A stretch of 39,066 nucleotides of DNA. Source: an uncultured Bacteroidales bacterium. Its GTDB lineage: Bacteria > Bacteroidota > Bacteroidia > Bacteroidales > Muribaculaceae. Where the stretch lies: assembly GCA_902787185.1 (NCBI GenBank), contig CADAFP010000019.1, positions 1 to 39,066 on the forward strand, given 5' to 3'. Each line of letters begins with the position of its first letter. Position 1 is the stretch's first letter. The notes below the pieces were generated by a model. That model did no database searches, had not been told where the DNA came from, and was given only the letters and a program-made list of their open reading frames with translations. The position numbers and the translations under genes were made by a program. This document shows, piece after piece, positions 22,316 through 30,743 of the stretch.

Positions 22316-23806
22316 TTACTCGCCGTGAGATTGTGACAGCAGATAGTCAATGAGATCGGTGACATCGGCAATGCCCACGACACCATCCTGGTTGAAATCG
22401 GCCTCGGCGGGAGCCAGCGTCACGTCAAACAGGATATAGTCAATCAAATCGGTGACGTCGGCGATGTCAACATTGCCGTCATGGTTCACGTCGCCCAACT
22501 GGTACTCGGGGGTCTCCTCAGGAGCCAGCGTCACGGTGATGGAGTAGAAGCGGGCCTGCTTGGTCACTTCGAAGGCAACCTCCTGTGAGAGGCCTTCCCA
22601 TACGCCATCAGGGTCGCTGGTGGTGAAAGTGCCCTCGTAGCCCTCGGCCAACTTGAGGTTGCTGGCGGGGTTGCCGCTGACGCCCTCAAACTCAATCTTG
22701 ATGATGGGGGTAGTGGACGAAGTGAAGGTTAAGGCCGAATTCTCGCCAGTGTAAATACGGTAATGGTCGGGATAAACCGTGCCGTCACCCACATACATGG
22801 TCACACCGTCCTTCTCGATGGTGTACTCACCACGATCGAGGCTGCCATCACCCGTGTCAAACGAAGCGTCGAAGGTGACCTTCACGGTGTTATCGGGCAG
22901 TTTGGTATAGGTGGCGCTGACCATTTCACTGTGCACATCACCCACAACGGCTTCGGCCCAGATGGTGAGGTTGTCGGTAACGGGAATGGGGGTAGAGAAT
23001 GTGGTCCATCCATCCTGGTCCAGGCTATAGTAAATCGTTGCTCCAGGGGTAGCGCAAGAAATGGTTACCTCGAAGGGATCCTCAAAGTAGCAGGAGGCGG
23101 GGCTGAACACGGGAGCCTCGACCGTCTGCTCAACCTTGGTAAACGTTACGGTCACATAATCGCTAATCTCGTCACCCTTAAGCGAGTAGGCGGTCAGCGT
23201 ATTGGTCTCGGTGAGGTAGATTGGGCCATTGTAGTAGTGGTGTTCGCCCTGGTCCTCCTCGGTGCCATAGAACCAGAAGATGCTGGCGTTCTCGGTAGCG
23301 CAGCTCAAGGTCACCTCCAGACTGCCGGTGAACTCACCGCCATCGGGGTTGAACACGGGAGGAACAAGGTCCTCAACGACCTCCTCGGCAATGGTGACCA
23401 CAATCTGATTGCAGCGAACCTGTGAAGCAGTGTTCAGCGTGAATGATGCGGCATCGCCTTGCCAAACGCCGACACGGCTGCCCGACTGGCAAGTGTAGCC
23501 GTCGCCATAGAACTGGTCAGGACCATAGCTCTGGCTGTAGGAACCCTGGCAGGTGAACTCCACCCTCTTGATGTTGCCCACGGTCGAGGAGATGGTCGCC
23601 GTGCTGCCTGCAGCAAAACGGTAGGGATTGGCTGCCAACGCGCTCTTGGTGCCCGAGATGGTCACACCATCAAGCGTCATCTCGTCATACTGGTTAGCAC
23701 CCGTGTACTGGCCACCGGTTGTTCCAGGAATAAAGGTTACAGTGATGTCAGCCCATGCGGACATTGCCAGCATGGCGACGAACAGGAAAGAGAAAACTTT
23801 TTTCAT
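22316..23806 (-). CDS. Secreted protein with chitobiase C-terminal-type and dockerin-like domains
   Basis: The 496-residue product starts with a signal peptide, MKKVFSFLFVAMLAMSAWA. A beta-rich N-terminal domain follows. Two repeats of the chitobiase/beta-hexosaminidase C-terminal type come next: PVFNPDGGEFTGSLEVTLSC (about 149-168) and PVFSPASCYFEDPFEVTISC (about 234-253). Each has an A-x-I-x-Y/F-type strand after it. A second beta-rich domain follows, and a C-terminal dockerin-like pair with GDVNHDGNVDIADV and DFNQDGVVGIADV calcium loops. No catalytic domain is evident, so it may be a structural or carbohydrate-binding surface protein. It is monocistronic, flanked by array C and a promoter-rich region. 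Confidence 0.8.
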   Translation of the reverse strand: MKKVFSFLFVAMLAMSAWADITVTFIPGTTGGQYTGANQYDEMTLDGVTISGTKSALAANPYRFAAGSTATISSTVGNIKRVEFTCQGSYSQSYGPDQFYGDGYTCQSGSRVGVWQGDAASFTLNTASQVRCNQIVVTIAEEVVEDLVPPVFNPDGGEFTGSLEVTLSCATENASIFWFYGTEEDQGEHHYYNGPIYLTETNTLTAYSLKGDEISDYVTVTFTKVEQTVEAPVFSPASCYFEDPFEVTISCATPGATIYYSLDQDGWTTFSTPIPVTDNLTIWAEAVVGDVHSEMVSATYTKLPDNTVKVTFDASFDTGDGSLDRGEYTIEKDGVTMYVGDGTVYPDHYRIYTGENSALTFTSSTTPIIKIEFEGVSGNPASNLKLAEGYEGTFTTSDPDGVWEGLSQEVAFEVTKQARFYSITVTLAPEETPEYQLGDVNHDGNVDIADVTDLIDYILFDVTLAPAEADFNQDGVVGIADVTDLIDYLLSQSHGE

Positions 23807-23961
23807 AAAAAACTAAACAAAATGAAATGAAAGATGAATAATAACTGTGTCTCAAATAATTGGGTTCATTTCCAGACTGAGGAAATGGAGGATAGGGAAG
23901 AACATTTCAAATATACGTCACAAAATTATAAAAAAATGGTGCAAGTTGTGCCGAAAACAAG

Positions 23962-24095
23962 GATTTATTTTGCTTTCCGCCCGGCTTGCACTACCTTTGT
24001 CCACTCTTTTCTGTTAATTGGCTAAGGTAGGCGGCGCCTCAACAATGCTCAAATATATTTGGCATTGTTTTCGGCTTGCACTACCTTTGCCGCCT
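23962..24095 (+). promoter_or_regulatory. Two-box promoter module upstream of the EamA gene
   Basis: CGGCTTGCACTACCTTTG occurs twice, with -7 boxes at 23992-23999 and 24082-24089. They are separated by TAGGCGGCGCCT and an AATGC ... GGCATT inverted repeat, as in the module upstream of cstA. The proximal box is only 15 bp before ATG 24105, so the leader is very short. Confidence 0.65.
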
Positions 24096-24104
24096 GAAAC
24101 CGAT

Positions 24105-25064
24105 ATGACTACCGATAACAATCAACATAAGGACTGGCGCGCGCATGGCGCGATGCTGCTGGCGATGGTGCTGTTCGGGCTGATGGCGACGTTCTCCAAG
24201 GACGTGCTCACCTATGGCGGCATCACTGGCCCGCAGCTGGTGGCCTTCCGCATCTGCGGGGCGGCGATGCTGTTCTGGCTGGGCTCACTGATTGTGCCGC
24301 AGCAACGCGTGGAGCGCCGCGACCTGCTACGCATCGTGGGAGCGAGTATCTTTGGCTTTGTGATGGCCCAGGGTGGCTACATCGTGGGCTTGAGCCTCAC
24401 TTCACCCATCAACGCCACCATCGAGCTGACGACGATGCCCATCTTCACTCTGATACTGTCGTCCATCTTGCTGCACGAGCGCATCACGCCACGGCGTGCG
24501 CTGGGCATCATCATGGGCTTCACGGGGGCCGTGCTGCTCATCACACGCACCGCGTCGGCCGCCACCGGCAAGCCGACGGACTTTCGCGGCGACCTGCTCA
24601 TCCTTGTCGCCCAGGTGGGCTATGCCTTCTACCTGACGCATTATGCGAGCCTGTTCCGCAAGTATGACGCCTTCACCTTCAACAAGTGGACCTTCACCTT
24701 TGCCAGCCTCATCATCCTGCCCTTTACCCTACCCCACATCGCCCAAATCAACTGGGCGGGCATGAGCCTGCGCACGGTGAGCGAAATCGTCTATATCGTG
24801 GCTGCGGCAACATTCTTCACCTTCTTGCTGGTGGTGTATGCCCAACGGCGGTTGCTGCCCACCACGGTGAGCGTGTATAACTACGTGCAGCCCTTTGTCA
24901 CCGTTGTGGCCAGCATGGTGATGGGCTTGGCCATGCCGCAATGGATGCACGCCGTGGCCGCCGCGCTCATCTTCACAGGCGTGTGGCTCGTCGTCAACCA
25001 TCCCCACACGGCCACAACCCCACGCATGAACACAAGGCCCCACGCTAAGGCGCGAAGGCGCTAA
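24105..25064 (+). CDS. EamA/DMT-superfamily transporter
   Basis: This 319-residue protein has ten hydrophobic helices in two EamA repeats. The first is AMLLAMVLFGLMATFSKDVL (about 16-35), and the second starts near residue 155 after ITRTASAATGKPTDFRG. Proteins of this family usually export amino acids, nucleobases or metabolites; the substrate is not predictable. The frame is open to 24018, but ATG 24105 is chosen because the proximal promoter box lies at 24082-24089 and the upstream part would fall in the promoter module. The last residues (HAKARRR) are encoded by a CGCTAAG-type repeat that leads into array I. It is convergent with the phosphodiester glycosidase gene. Confidence 0.88.
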   Translation: MTTDNNQHKDWRAHGAMLLAMVLFGLMATFSKDVLTYGGITGPQLVAFRICGAAMLFWLGSLIVPQQRVERRDLLRIVGASIFGFVMAQGGYIVGLSLTSPINATIELTTMPIFTLILSSILLHERITPRRALGIIMGFTGAVLLITRTASAATGKPTDFRGDLLILVAQVGYAFYLTHYASLFRKYDAFTFNKWTFTFASLIILPFTLPHIAQINWAGMSLRTVSEIVYIVAAATFFTFLLVVYAQRRLLPTTVSVYNYVQPFVTVVASMVMGLAMPQWMHAVAAALIFTGVWLVVNHPHTATTPRMNTRPHAKARRR

Positions 25065-25140
25065 GATTTTATTATCGGGCTACTGCGTTCTATTGGAATG
25101 GCATCCGCACTCAAACTGTTAACTGTTAACTGTTAACTAC
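25041..25140. repeat. Array I: CGCTAAG units, GGCATCCGC core, AACTGTT units
   Basis: The left part has CGCTAAG/GCGCGAAG/GCGCTAAG units (25041-25064) inside the end of the EamA gene. The core GGCATCCGC is at 25099-25107. The right part has three copies of AACTGTT (about 25114-25136) reaching the TAG stop (25137-25139, minus strand) of the next gene. The core matches arrays B, C, D, F and H although the unit sequences differ. Confidence 0.65.
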
Positions 25141-27515
25141 TTCAGGATGAGGGCAATTAGGGTGTTGATATCGCTGATATTGACAGTGCCGTCGTGGTTG
25201 ACGTCGGCCGCGGCGAGGTATCGGCCGGCGATGATGGCATCGATGACGATGTTGATGTCGGCGATATTGACCGTGCCGTCGCCATTGACGTCACCGTGCA
25301 AGGGGGGCTCCTCCTGCGGCATCCCGTCATAGATAAGCTCCATGCCCGGCACCTTGAAACTGTAAGACGCGCCAACGGTAGTGGACTGATGGCTGATCAG
25401 GAAGTAAATCAGTTTTAGCGGAAAACTGCCCAAATCGCTGGCGTCGCACAGGTCGCTCACGGGGGCGTCGATGGTCACCATGCCCTCAACATTCTCAGGC
25501 ACAGGATATTCGGTCGTGGTGCGTTCGCCATAGGCATTCTCGACCATGATTTTGACCGACTTGAGCGTCAAGTCACCGGGTACCATGCGCAGACGTACCG
25601 TGTCGGGGATGCCCCAAAACGCAATCTGCTTGGAAATCTTGATATAGGGATTGCGGGAAGAGGCGCCCGTGAAGTCAATCTGCAAACCATTGTCCAGAGC
25701 CGTCACCACGCTATTGGAACCCCCGCTCTGGCCCACCGTCCAGGTTTCGGGGTCTATCGGGGCATTCTCGACTGTGGTGACACGTGCCAACGGATTTTCC
25801 ACCTTGACCAGCAGGGAGTCGGCCAGCATCGGGTGCTCAGATCCGACATGGGTGCGACCGTCGGCCACGGCGGTGATGATGCCCAGACTATCGACGGTGC
25901 ACACCGCCTCGTCGGCCGACATCCAGGGCACTACCGAAGGGTCCACCCTGTCCAGGCCGTAGCCACTGATGCCGTTGATGTTGATGGCGTAGGGGTGAAA
26001 GCGGTCAATGACCACGCTGTCGCTCATGAGTTGCCACTGCGCCTCACGGATGGTGACCGACTGCGTCGCCGTGACGTCGCCATAGGTCACATAGAGGTTG
26101 CCCACTGCAGGCTGTGTCGAGGCATGGAAGATGCCGTCGGCGTCAAAGGCGCCCACCTGCTCATCGCACGAGAATGTGCAGCCTTGCAGGTCACGCGTCT
26201 TGAGAACGCCATACTGGTTATAGCCCCACACGCCGAATGACGTGGTCGCGGCAATCGACAGGTTGTAGCAACGGGGCTCAAAGCTGACCATGCCGATGTT
26301 GTCGTCCTCGGGGGCGGTAGAGACGAACAGGCAACCGTTTCCCACGGCACGCACAGGGCCATCGCTGGGATGGTTCAGCACCTCGTCATTGACCACCATG
26401 CACGATGAGCCGCCGCCGTCGAGGTTCACCGCATGAACCGCTCCGAGAGCCTCAAAGATGCCCGCCATCTCCTTGAGCGTGACGCCTGTCGAGGTGATGT
26501 GACGGCCGTCCACGACGACAAAGTAGAGGCGGGTGCTGTCGGCATTGATGCCGATAGCAGTGCGCGGGTGGCGCTCATCCCAATCCTCCATGAACTGTCC
26601 GTTCTGCATGATGATGTGGTTGCTGCCGCCGATGAGCTGGTTGATGACGATGTCGCCAGGGCCGCTGTTGAGGGCGAGCCTGAAGGTCACATCAAGCACA
26701 TCGCCCACGGTCATCCATTCCGTCTGGTTGGCATACGTGCCCTTGAGCCACAGGATGGCCTTCCCATCGGGGATGGCGGTCGAGCCTTTCGCATCGATGA
26801 TATCCTCGATGACACAATGCTCCACACCGTTGGCCAGCCAGCGGAAATCTCCCTCAACGGGCCGCAGCAGCACCATCTTGCCCGACGTGGAGCCGTCATA
26901 GGTCACAGGGCCGTAGCTGCGTGTGAACAGGATAGATTGGTTGGAAGCGATGTTCTCGTAGGCATAGCGCATACGGTTCACCAGATTGATGGCGAAAGAA
27001 TGGTCCCCGCTCATCACAGTGCCCGTGAACGTCAATCGGTCGATATAGGGGCGCTTGTCGCTGTCAAGGACCAAACAGGCGCGATTGTGGCTGCTCAGCA
27101 CCAGCTCGTCGTTGCGCACCTGACCACTGAGGGGCAGTCCCACCTCGTTGGTGGGCGAGGTCATAAAGAAGTCGCCATTGACGGCTCCCACCACCTCATG
27201 CCCCTGCCTGGTGTTGCGCGCAATCATGTTGACGGGGGTCTCACAACCCACCGACTTGTCGGCCCCCAGGCAGGTCTCCATCATCACCCACGGGTTCGTC
27301 AAGTCCATTTCGGTCACGCTCACCTTGAGCGGCATGTCGGGGATGTCGAACTTAGCCGCCGTCATTCCCGGTCCCACGCGGTGAGGGTAAATGAGCGTGT
27401 CCACATCATAAGCCCTGGTGCCGATGACCCACTGGTCACGCGCCAGGCCCTCGCCACAGACCAACGCGAGCGTGGCGGCCAGGACAAGCCTCAGTAATAG
27501 TCTATTTTTTTCCAT
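25137..27515 (-). CDS. Secreted phosphodiester glycosidase (NAGPA domain) with dockerin-like C-terminus
   Basis: This 792-residue protein has a signal peptide (MEKNRLLLRLVLAATLALVC...LA). A phosphodiester glycosidase domain related to the mammalian uncovering enzyme NAGPA covers about residues 40-395. Its conserved parts are GAVNGDFF (110-117), RTAIGI (318-323), VDGRH (335-339) and NLDGGGSS (364-371). Enzymes of this family cleave sugar-1-phosphodiesters such as GlcNAc-P-sugar. Ig-like and beta-sandwich regions follow (about 405-730). Two dockerin-like loops, GDVNGDGTVNIADI and ADVNHDGTVNISDI, end flush with the C-terminus. It is the most downstream of a run of minus-strand genes that begins with susC/susD, with array D between it and the next gene. 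Confidence 0.85.
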   Translation of the reverse strand: MEKNRLLLRLVLAATLALVCGEGLARDQWVIGTRAYDVDTLIYPHRVGPGMTAAKFDIPDMPLKVSVTEMDLTNPWVMMETCLGADKSVGCETPVNMIARNTRQGHEVVGAVNGDFFMTSPTNEVGLPLSGQVRNDELVLSSHNRACLVLDSDKRPYIDRLTFTGTVMSGDHSFAINLVNRMRYAYENIASNQSILFTRSYGPVTYDGSTSGKMVLLRPVEGDFRWLANGVEHCVIEDIIDAKGSTAIPDGKAILWLKGTYANQTEWMTVGDVLDVTFRLALNSGPGDIVINQLIGGSNHIIMQNGQFMEDWDERHPRTAIGINADSTRLYFVVVDGRHITSTGVTLKEMAGIFEALGAVHAVNLDGGGSSCMVVNDEVLNHPSDGPVRAVGNGCLFVSTAPEDDNIGMVSFEPRCYNLSIAATTSFGVWGYNQYGVLKTRDLQGCTFSCDEQVGAFDADGIFHASTQPAVGNLYVTYGDVTATQSVTIREAQWQLMSDSVVIDRFHPYAININGISGYGLDRVDPSVVPWMSADEAVCTVDSLGIITAVADGRTHVGSEHPMLADSLLVKVENPLARVTTVENAPIDPETWTVGQSGGSNSVVTALDNGLQIDFTGASSRNPYIKISKQIAFWGIPDTVRLRMVPGDLTLKSVKIMVENAYGERTTTEYPVPENVEGMVTIDAPVSDLCDASDLGSFPLKLIYFLISHQSTTVGASYSFKVPGMELIYDGMPQEEPPLHGDVNGDGTVNIADINIVIDAIIAGRYLAAADVNHDGTVNISDINTLIALILK

Positions 27516-27651
27516 TTTAGGTGGTAGGTTTTAGGTGTTAGGCTTTAGGTGTTAGGCTTTAGGTTTTAGGTGGTAGGTGATAGGTGACAAGTTTTAGGCT
27601 TCAGAATGCGGATGCCACCTAAAGCCTAAAACCTAATGCCTAAAGCCTATA
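27516..27651. repeat. Heptamer array D with GCGGATGCC core
   Basis: TTAGGTG, TTAGGCT and TTAGGTT units lie on the left. The core GCGGATGCCACC is at 27608-27619. CCTAAAG, CCTAAAA and CCTAATG units lie on the right. It fills the whole gap between two minus-strand genes. Confidence 0.85.
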
Positions 27652-27657
27652 CAAAGA

Positions 27658-29034
27658 TTATTTCAAGATGATGGCTATCAGGGCATTGATGTCACTGATG
27701 TTCACGCTGCTGTCGCCGTTCACGTCGGCTCTCTCAGAGTAGCGGCCGCCAAGAATCAGATCGATAACTGCATTAACGTCGCTGATGTTCACACTGCCGT
27801 CGTTGTTCACGTCACCGGGCAGACCAGGATCCTCGCCGTCGTCCAGAGTAATCTTATATACGGCCATGCCATTGTAGGCCTTGAAGGTGAGCAGCGTCAC
27901 CTCCTCATTGCCCTTGCTGTCGGTGCCATATTCCACTGCAAAGCAGTGAACACGCAATCCGCTGTCGTTGAGGTTACCCAGACTGTCGGCAGGAATCTGC
28001 CAATATTTGGTCAAGCCGTTCAGTGACTGTCCCTCACCCAGCTCGCAGATGTTGGCCTGACAGCCATTGCCGGTACCGTGCATGTCGGCGATGGCATACA
28101 CAAGGAAGTTGCGGCCGTCGATTGAGAACTCGATGCAGCCATTGGGAGCCGACTTGGGCCACAGGTCATGATCAACCATCTCAAACGATTCCACTACCGA
28201 ACCCCAAACATCATAGATTACCGGTGCCGTGTCAAAGCAGTCGATATAGAACATCTCGCCGCTATAACGCGATTCCTCGTCAACGCCCTCAATCATCTTG
28301 ATGACAGGTGCCAGCGAGAAGCCCGTCTTGGTCTCGGGATAGAAGTTGAGGATGTCCATGTAGGGGTCGCCCTCAAAGCCACCTTCCCAGTCACCGCCTT
28401 GGTCGGCGTGCATGCGGTAAAGCGTCGGGAAGCCGGGGTCGGCTGTCGCTCCCGATACCGTCATAATGTTGCACTCGGCCTGTTCCAGCGTGAGGTCACC
28501 AATCACATCGAGGTAGTCGGTGCGCTGCAAGGCTTCGCCCTTGTCCATCTCGACAATGAGCGTGAGTTCGCCCGTTTCGGTGTTCACCATATAGACGGGG
28601 ATGTACTGCTGCGCCGTGCTGGTCATGGGAGCCACCCAGATGTGGTGGAAACTGTCCTTGCCGATGCTTGCCACGCCCAGGAAGCGTCCGTAGGGGGCAC
28701 CATCCAGCGTCAAGGGCAGGTCCTCGAGTTGATGGCCATCGACAGCCGAGTAACGGTGGATAACCGACTGCATGATGGAGTCGGTACCCTCAATGACAAG
28801 CTTCTCCTCACTGCGGGCGACATACACCACGCCCTGGTCCATCGTCGCCGTACGCGCACGCTGGCTGTCGATATCACTGCCTGAATAGGCCGAACCCGTG
28901 TGGAAACGGTCAAAAATCCACTGATTGGTGATTTTCAGTCCATTGATGACGTCATATTTTTGTCCGTCGGTCACTGCAGCGGCACCCAGTACCGTAGCCG
29001 CCATAGCGATGAAGAGTAATAAAGTCTTTTTCAT
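27658..29034 (-). CDS. Secreted protein of unknown function with dockerin-like C-terminus (paralog 1)
   Basis: This 458-residue protein begins with the signal peptide MKKTLLLFIAMAATVLGAAA. The body (about 22-400) is beta-rich with propeller-like repeats and shares distinctive blocks with the neighbouring paralog at 29135-30502: KYDVINGLKI, LPLTLDGAPYG, MDKGEALQR, DLTLEQAECNIM and HADQGGDWEGGFEGDPY. The last 55 residues are two dockerin-like calcium loops (GDVNNDGSVNISDV and ADVNGDSSVNISDI) ending AIIALK-like at the terminus (IAIILK). No catalytic residues are recognised. The two genes probably arose by tandem duplication. The product is expected outside the cell or on its surface in the same locus as SusC/SusD. 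Confidence 0.75.
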   Translation of the reverse strand: MKKTLLLFIAMAATVLGAAAVTDGQKYDVINGLKITNQWIFDRFHTGSAYSGSDIDSQRARTATMDQGVVYVARSEEKLVIEGTDSIMQSVIHRYSAVDGHQLEDLPLTLDGAPYGRFLGVASIGKDSFHHIWVAPMTSTAQQYIPVYMVNTETGELTLIVEMDKGEALQRTDYLDVIGDLTLEQAECNIMTVSGATADPGFPTLYRMHADQGGDWEGGFEGDPYMDILNFYPETKTGFSLAPVIKMIEGVDEESRYSGEMFYIDCFDTAPVIYDVWGSVVESFEMVDHDLWPKSAPNGCIEFSIDGRNFLVYAIADMHGTGNGCQANICELGEGQSLNGLTKYWQIPADSLGNLNDSGLRVHCFAVEYGTDSKGNEEVTLLTFKAYNGMAVYKITLDDGEDPGLPGDVNNDGSVNISDVNAVIDLILGGRYSERADVNGDSSVNISDINALIAIILK

Positions 29035-29052
29035 AATTCGGTTGTTTATTTT

Positions 29053-29131
29053 CAGGTTTTAGGTTTTAGGCTTTAGGCTCTAGGGGCGCGGATGCACCTA
29101 ACACCTAATGCCTAAAGCCTAATACCTAAAA
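29053..29131. repeat. Heptamer array E (short) with GCGGATGC core
   Basis: TTTAGGT, TTTAGGC and similar units lie on the left and the core GCGGATGCACC (one base shorter than usual) is near 29088. CCTAACA, CCTAATG and CCTAAAG units lie on the right. Confidence 0.8.
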
Positions 29132-29134
29132 TGA

Positions 29135-30502
29135 TTATTTCAAGATAATGGCGATGAGGGCATTGATGTCGCTGATGTTCACGCTGCCGTCGCCGTTCAC
29201 GTCGGAGCTATCAGAGTAGCGGCCACTAAGGATCAGGTCGATGACCGCGCTAACGTCGCTGATGTTCACGCTGCCGTCGCCGTTCACATCACCGGGCAGA
29301 GCACCGTCGTCCAGGGTGATGCGGTAAACGGCCATACCGTTGACACACTTGAAGATGAACAGCGTCACCATGGGATTACCCTTGGCATCGGTGCCATACT
29401 CCACATTCATGCTCTCGACGCGCGTACCACCGTCGCTGAAGGTACCCAAGGCATCGGGCACCATCCAGTAGCGCTGCATTCCCTCGAATACCATGCCCTC
29501 GCCCATCTCGCAGATGTTGACCTGGCAAGCTCGAAGGTTAACACCGTCGGCATCCCAGTCAGAATATTGGGCCGTGACATACACGAAGAAGTTGCGTCCG
29601 TCGAGCGTGAACTCGCACACACCGTTGGCACCCACTTCCATGGGCCAAATCTCAGGATCTACCTTCTCGAAGTTATCTACCATCGTGCCGTACACGTCAT
29701 AGAGGATAGGTGACGAGTGGAAACCATCGACATAGAAGAGCTCGCCGCTATAGTCACCCTCGCCGTTGGGTATCATCTTCACTACGGGGGCATAACCCCA
29801 ATTGGTTACCGTCTCAGGATAAAAATCATAGATGGCGAGGTAGGGGTCGCCCTCAAAACCGCCTTCCCAGTCACCACCCTGGTCAGCATGCCAACGATAG
29901 ACGTACTCCGAACTGGCGCCAGCACTCATAATGTTGCACTCGGCCTGCTCCAGTGTCAAGTCGCCCATCACGTCGATGTAGTCGCAACGCTGCAGGGCCT
30001 CACCCTTGTCAAGGATTGCTACCAGCGTAAGTTCACCAGTCTCTTTATCAACCAAATACACAGGCTGTTCACTGGCAAGCTCACTCGTGTACGGCGCCAT
30101 GAACAGGTGTCCGAAATTGTCCACACCGACGGTGTTGCTGCTCAGCACCGCACCGCCATAGATGTTGCCGTCGAGCGTCAAGGGCAGTTCCTTGACAAAC
30201 TCGCCGTTGGTGGCATTCACCTTGTAGATAACGCTTTGAGCCAGCGTGTCGGTACCCAAGATGACAGCATTGGCGTTAGAACGAGCGATGTAGATATAAC
30301 CATCGTGCATCACCGCCGTACGGGCCGATGTGTTGCAATAGGGCTGAGCAGACCACTGCTCTATCGTGTGAGCGCGGTCCTGAATCCACAGGTTCTCGAT
30401 TTTCAAGCCGTTAACGACGTCATACTTCACGCCATCGGTCACGGCCCACATACTTAGGGCACATGATGCCACAAAAAGAGAAAAGAGTAAAAATTTCTTC
30501 AT
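29135..30502 (-). CDS. Secreted protein of unknown function with dockerin-like C-terminus (paralog 2)
   Basis: This 455-residue tandem paralog of the 27658-29034 product has the signal peptide MKKFLLFSLFVASCALSMWA, then VTDGVKYDVVNGLKI. It shares the LPLTLDG, LDKGEALQR, DLTLEQAECNIM and HADQGGDWEGGFEGDPY blocks. The C-terminal dockerin-like pair (GDVNGDGSVNISDV and SDVNGDGSVNISDI) is also nearly the same at the DNA level, which points to recent duplication or conversion of that end. A beta-propeller-like fold is inferred from the repeated short strands. It is separated from its paralog by array E and from the GHL10 gene by array F. No enzymatic function is proposed. Confidence 0.75.
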   Translation of the reverse strand: MKKFLLFSLFVASCALSMWAVTDGVKYDVVNGLKIENLWIQDRAHTIEQWSAQPYCNTSARTAVMHDGYIYIARSNANAVILGTDTLAQSVIYKVNATNGEFVKELPLTLDGNIYGGAVLSSNTVGVDNFGHLFMAPYTSELASEQPVYLVDKETGELTLVAILDKGEALQRCDYIDVMGDLTLEQAECNIMSAGASSEYVYRWHADQGGDWEGGFEGDPYLAIYDFYPETVTNWGYAPVVKMIPNGEGDYSGELFYVDGFHSSPILYDVYGTMVDNFEKVDPEIWPMEVGANGVCEFTLDGRNFFVYVTAQYSDWDADGVNLRACQVNICEMGEGMVFEGMQRYWMVPDALGTFSDGGTRVESMNVEYGTDAKGNPMVTLFIFKCVNGMAVYRITLDDGALPGDVNGDGSVNISDVSAVIDLILSGRYSDSSDVNGDGSVNISDINALIAIILK

Positions 30503-30597
30503 AATCAGCTGATTTTTAGTTTATTATATAGTTTATTAATTATCCATCAAAGTTGAATTCAACAAAGTAACAAAAAAAACTTCAACAATCAAAGGAT

Positions 30598-30743
30598 TTA
30601 GTCCTTAGTTTTTAGTCTTTAGTCCTTAGTCCCTAGTCCCTAGTCCTTAGTCCTTAGTCCCTAGTCCCTAGTTGGCATCCGCGCCCTAATGCCTAACGCC
30701 TAATGCCTAATTCCTCATTCCTAACTCCTAATTTCTAATTATT
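30598..30743. repeat. Heptamer array F, mixed units with GGCATCCGC core
   Basis: The left half uses TTAGTCC and CTAGTCC units (30598-30670). The core GTTGGCATCCGC is near 30671-30682. The right half changes unit type along its length, from CCTAATG/CCTAACG to CTAACTC/TTTCTAA, and ends at the TAA stop of the GHL10 gene. Confidence 0.85.
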
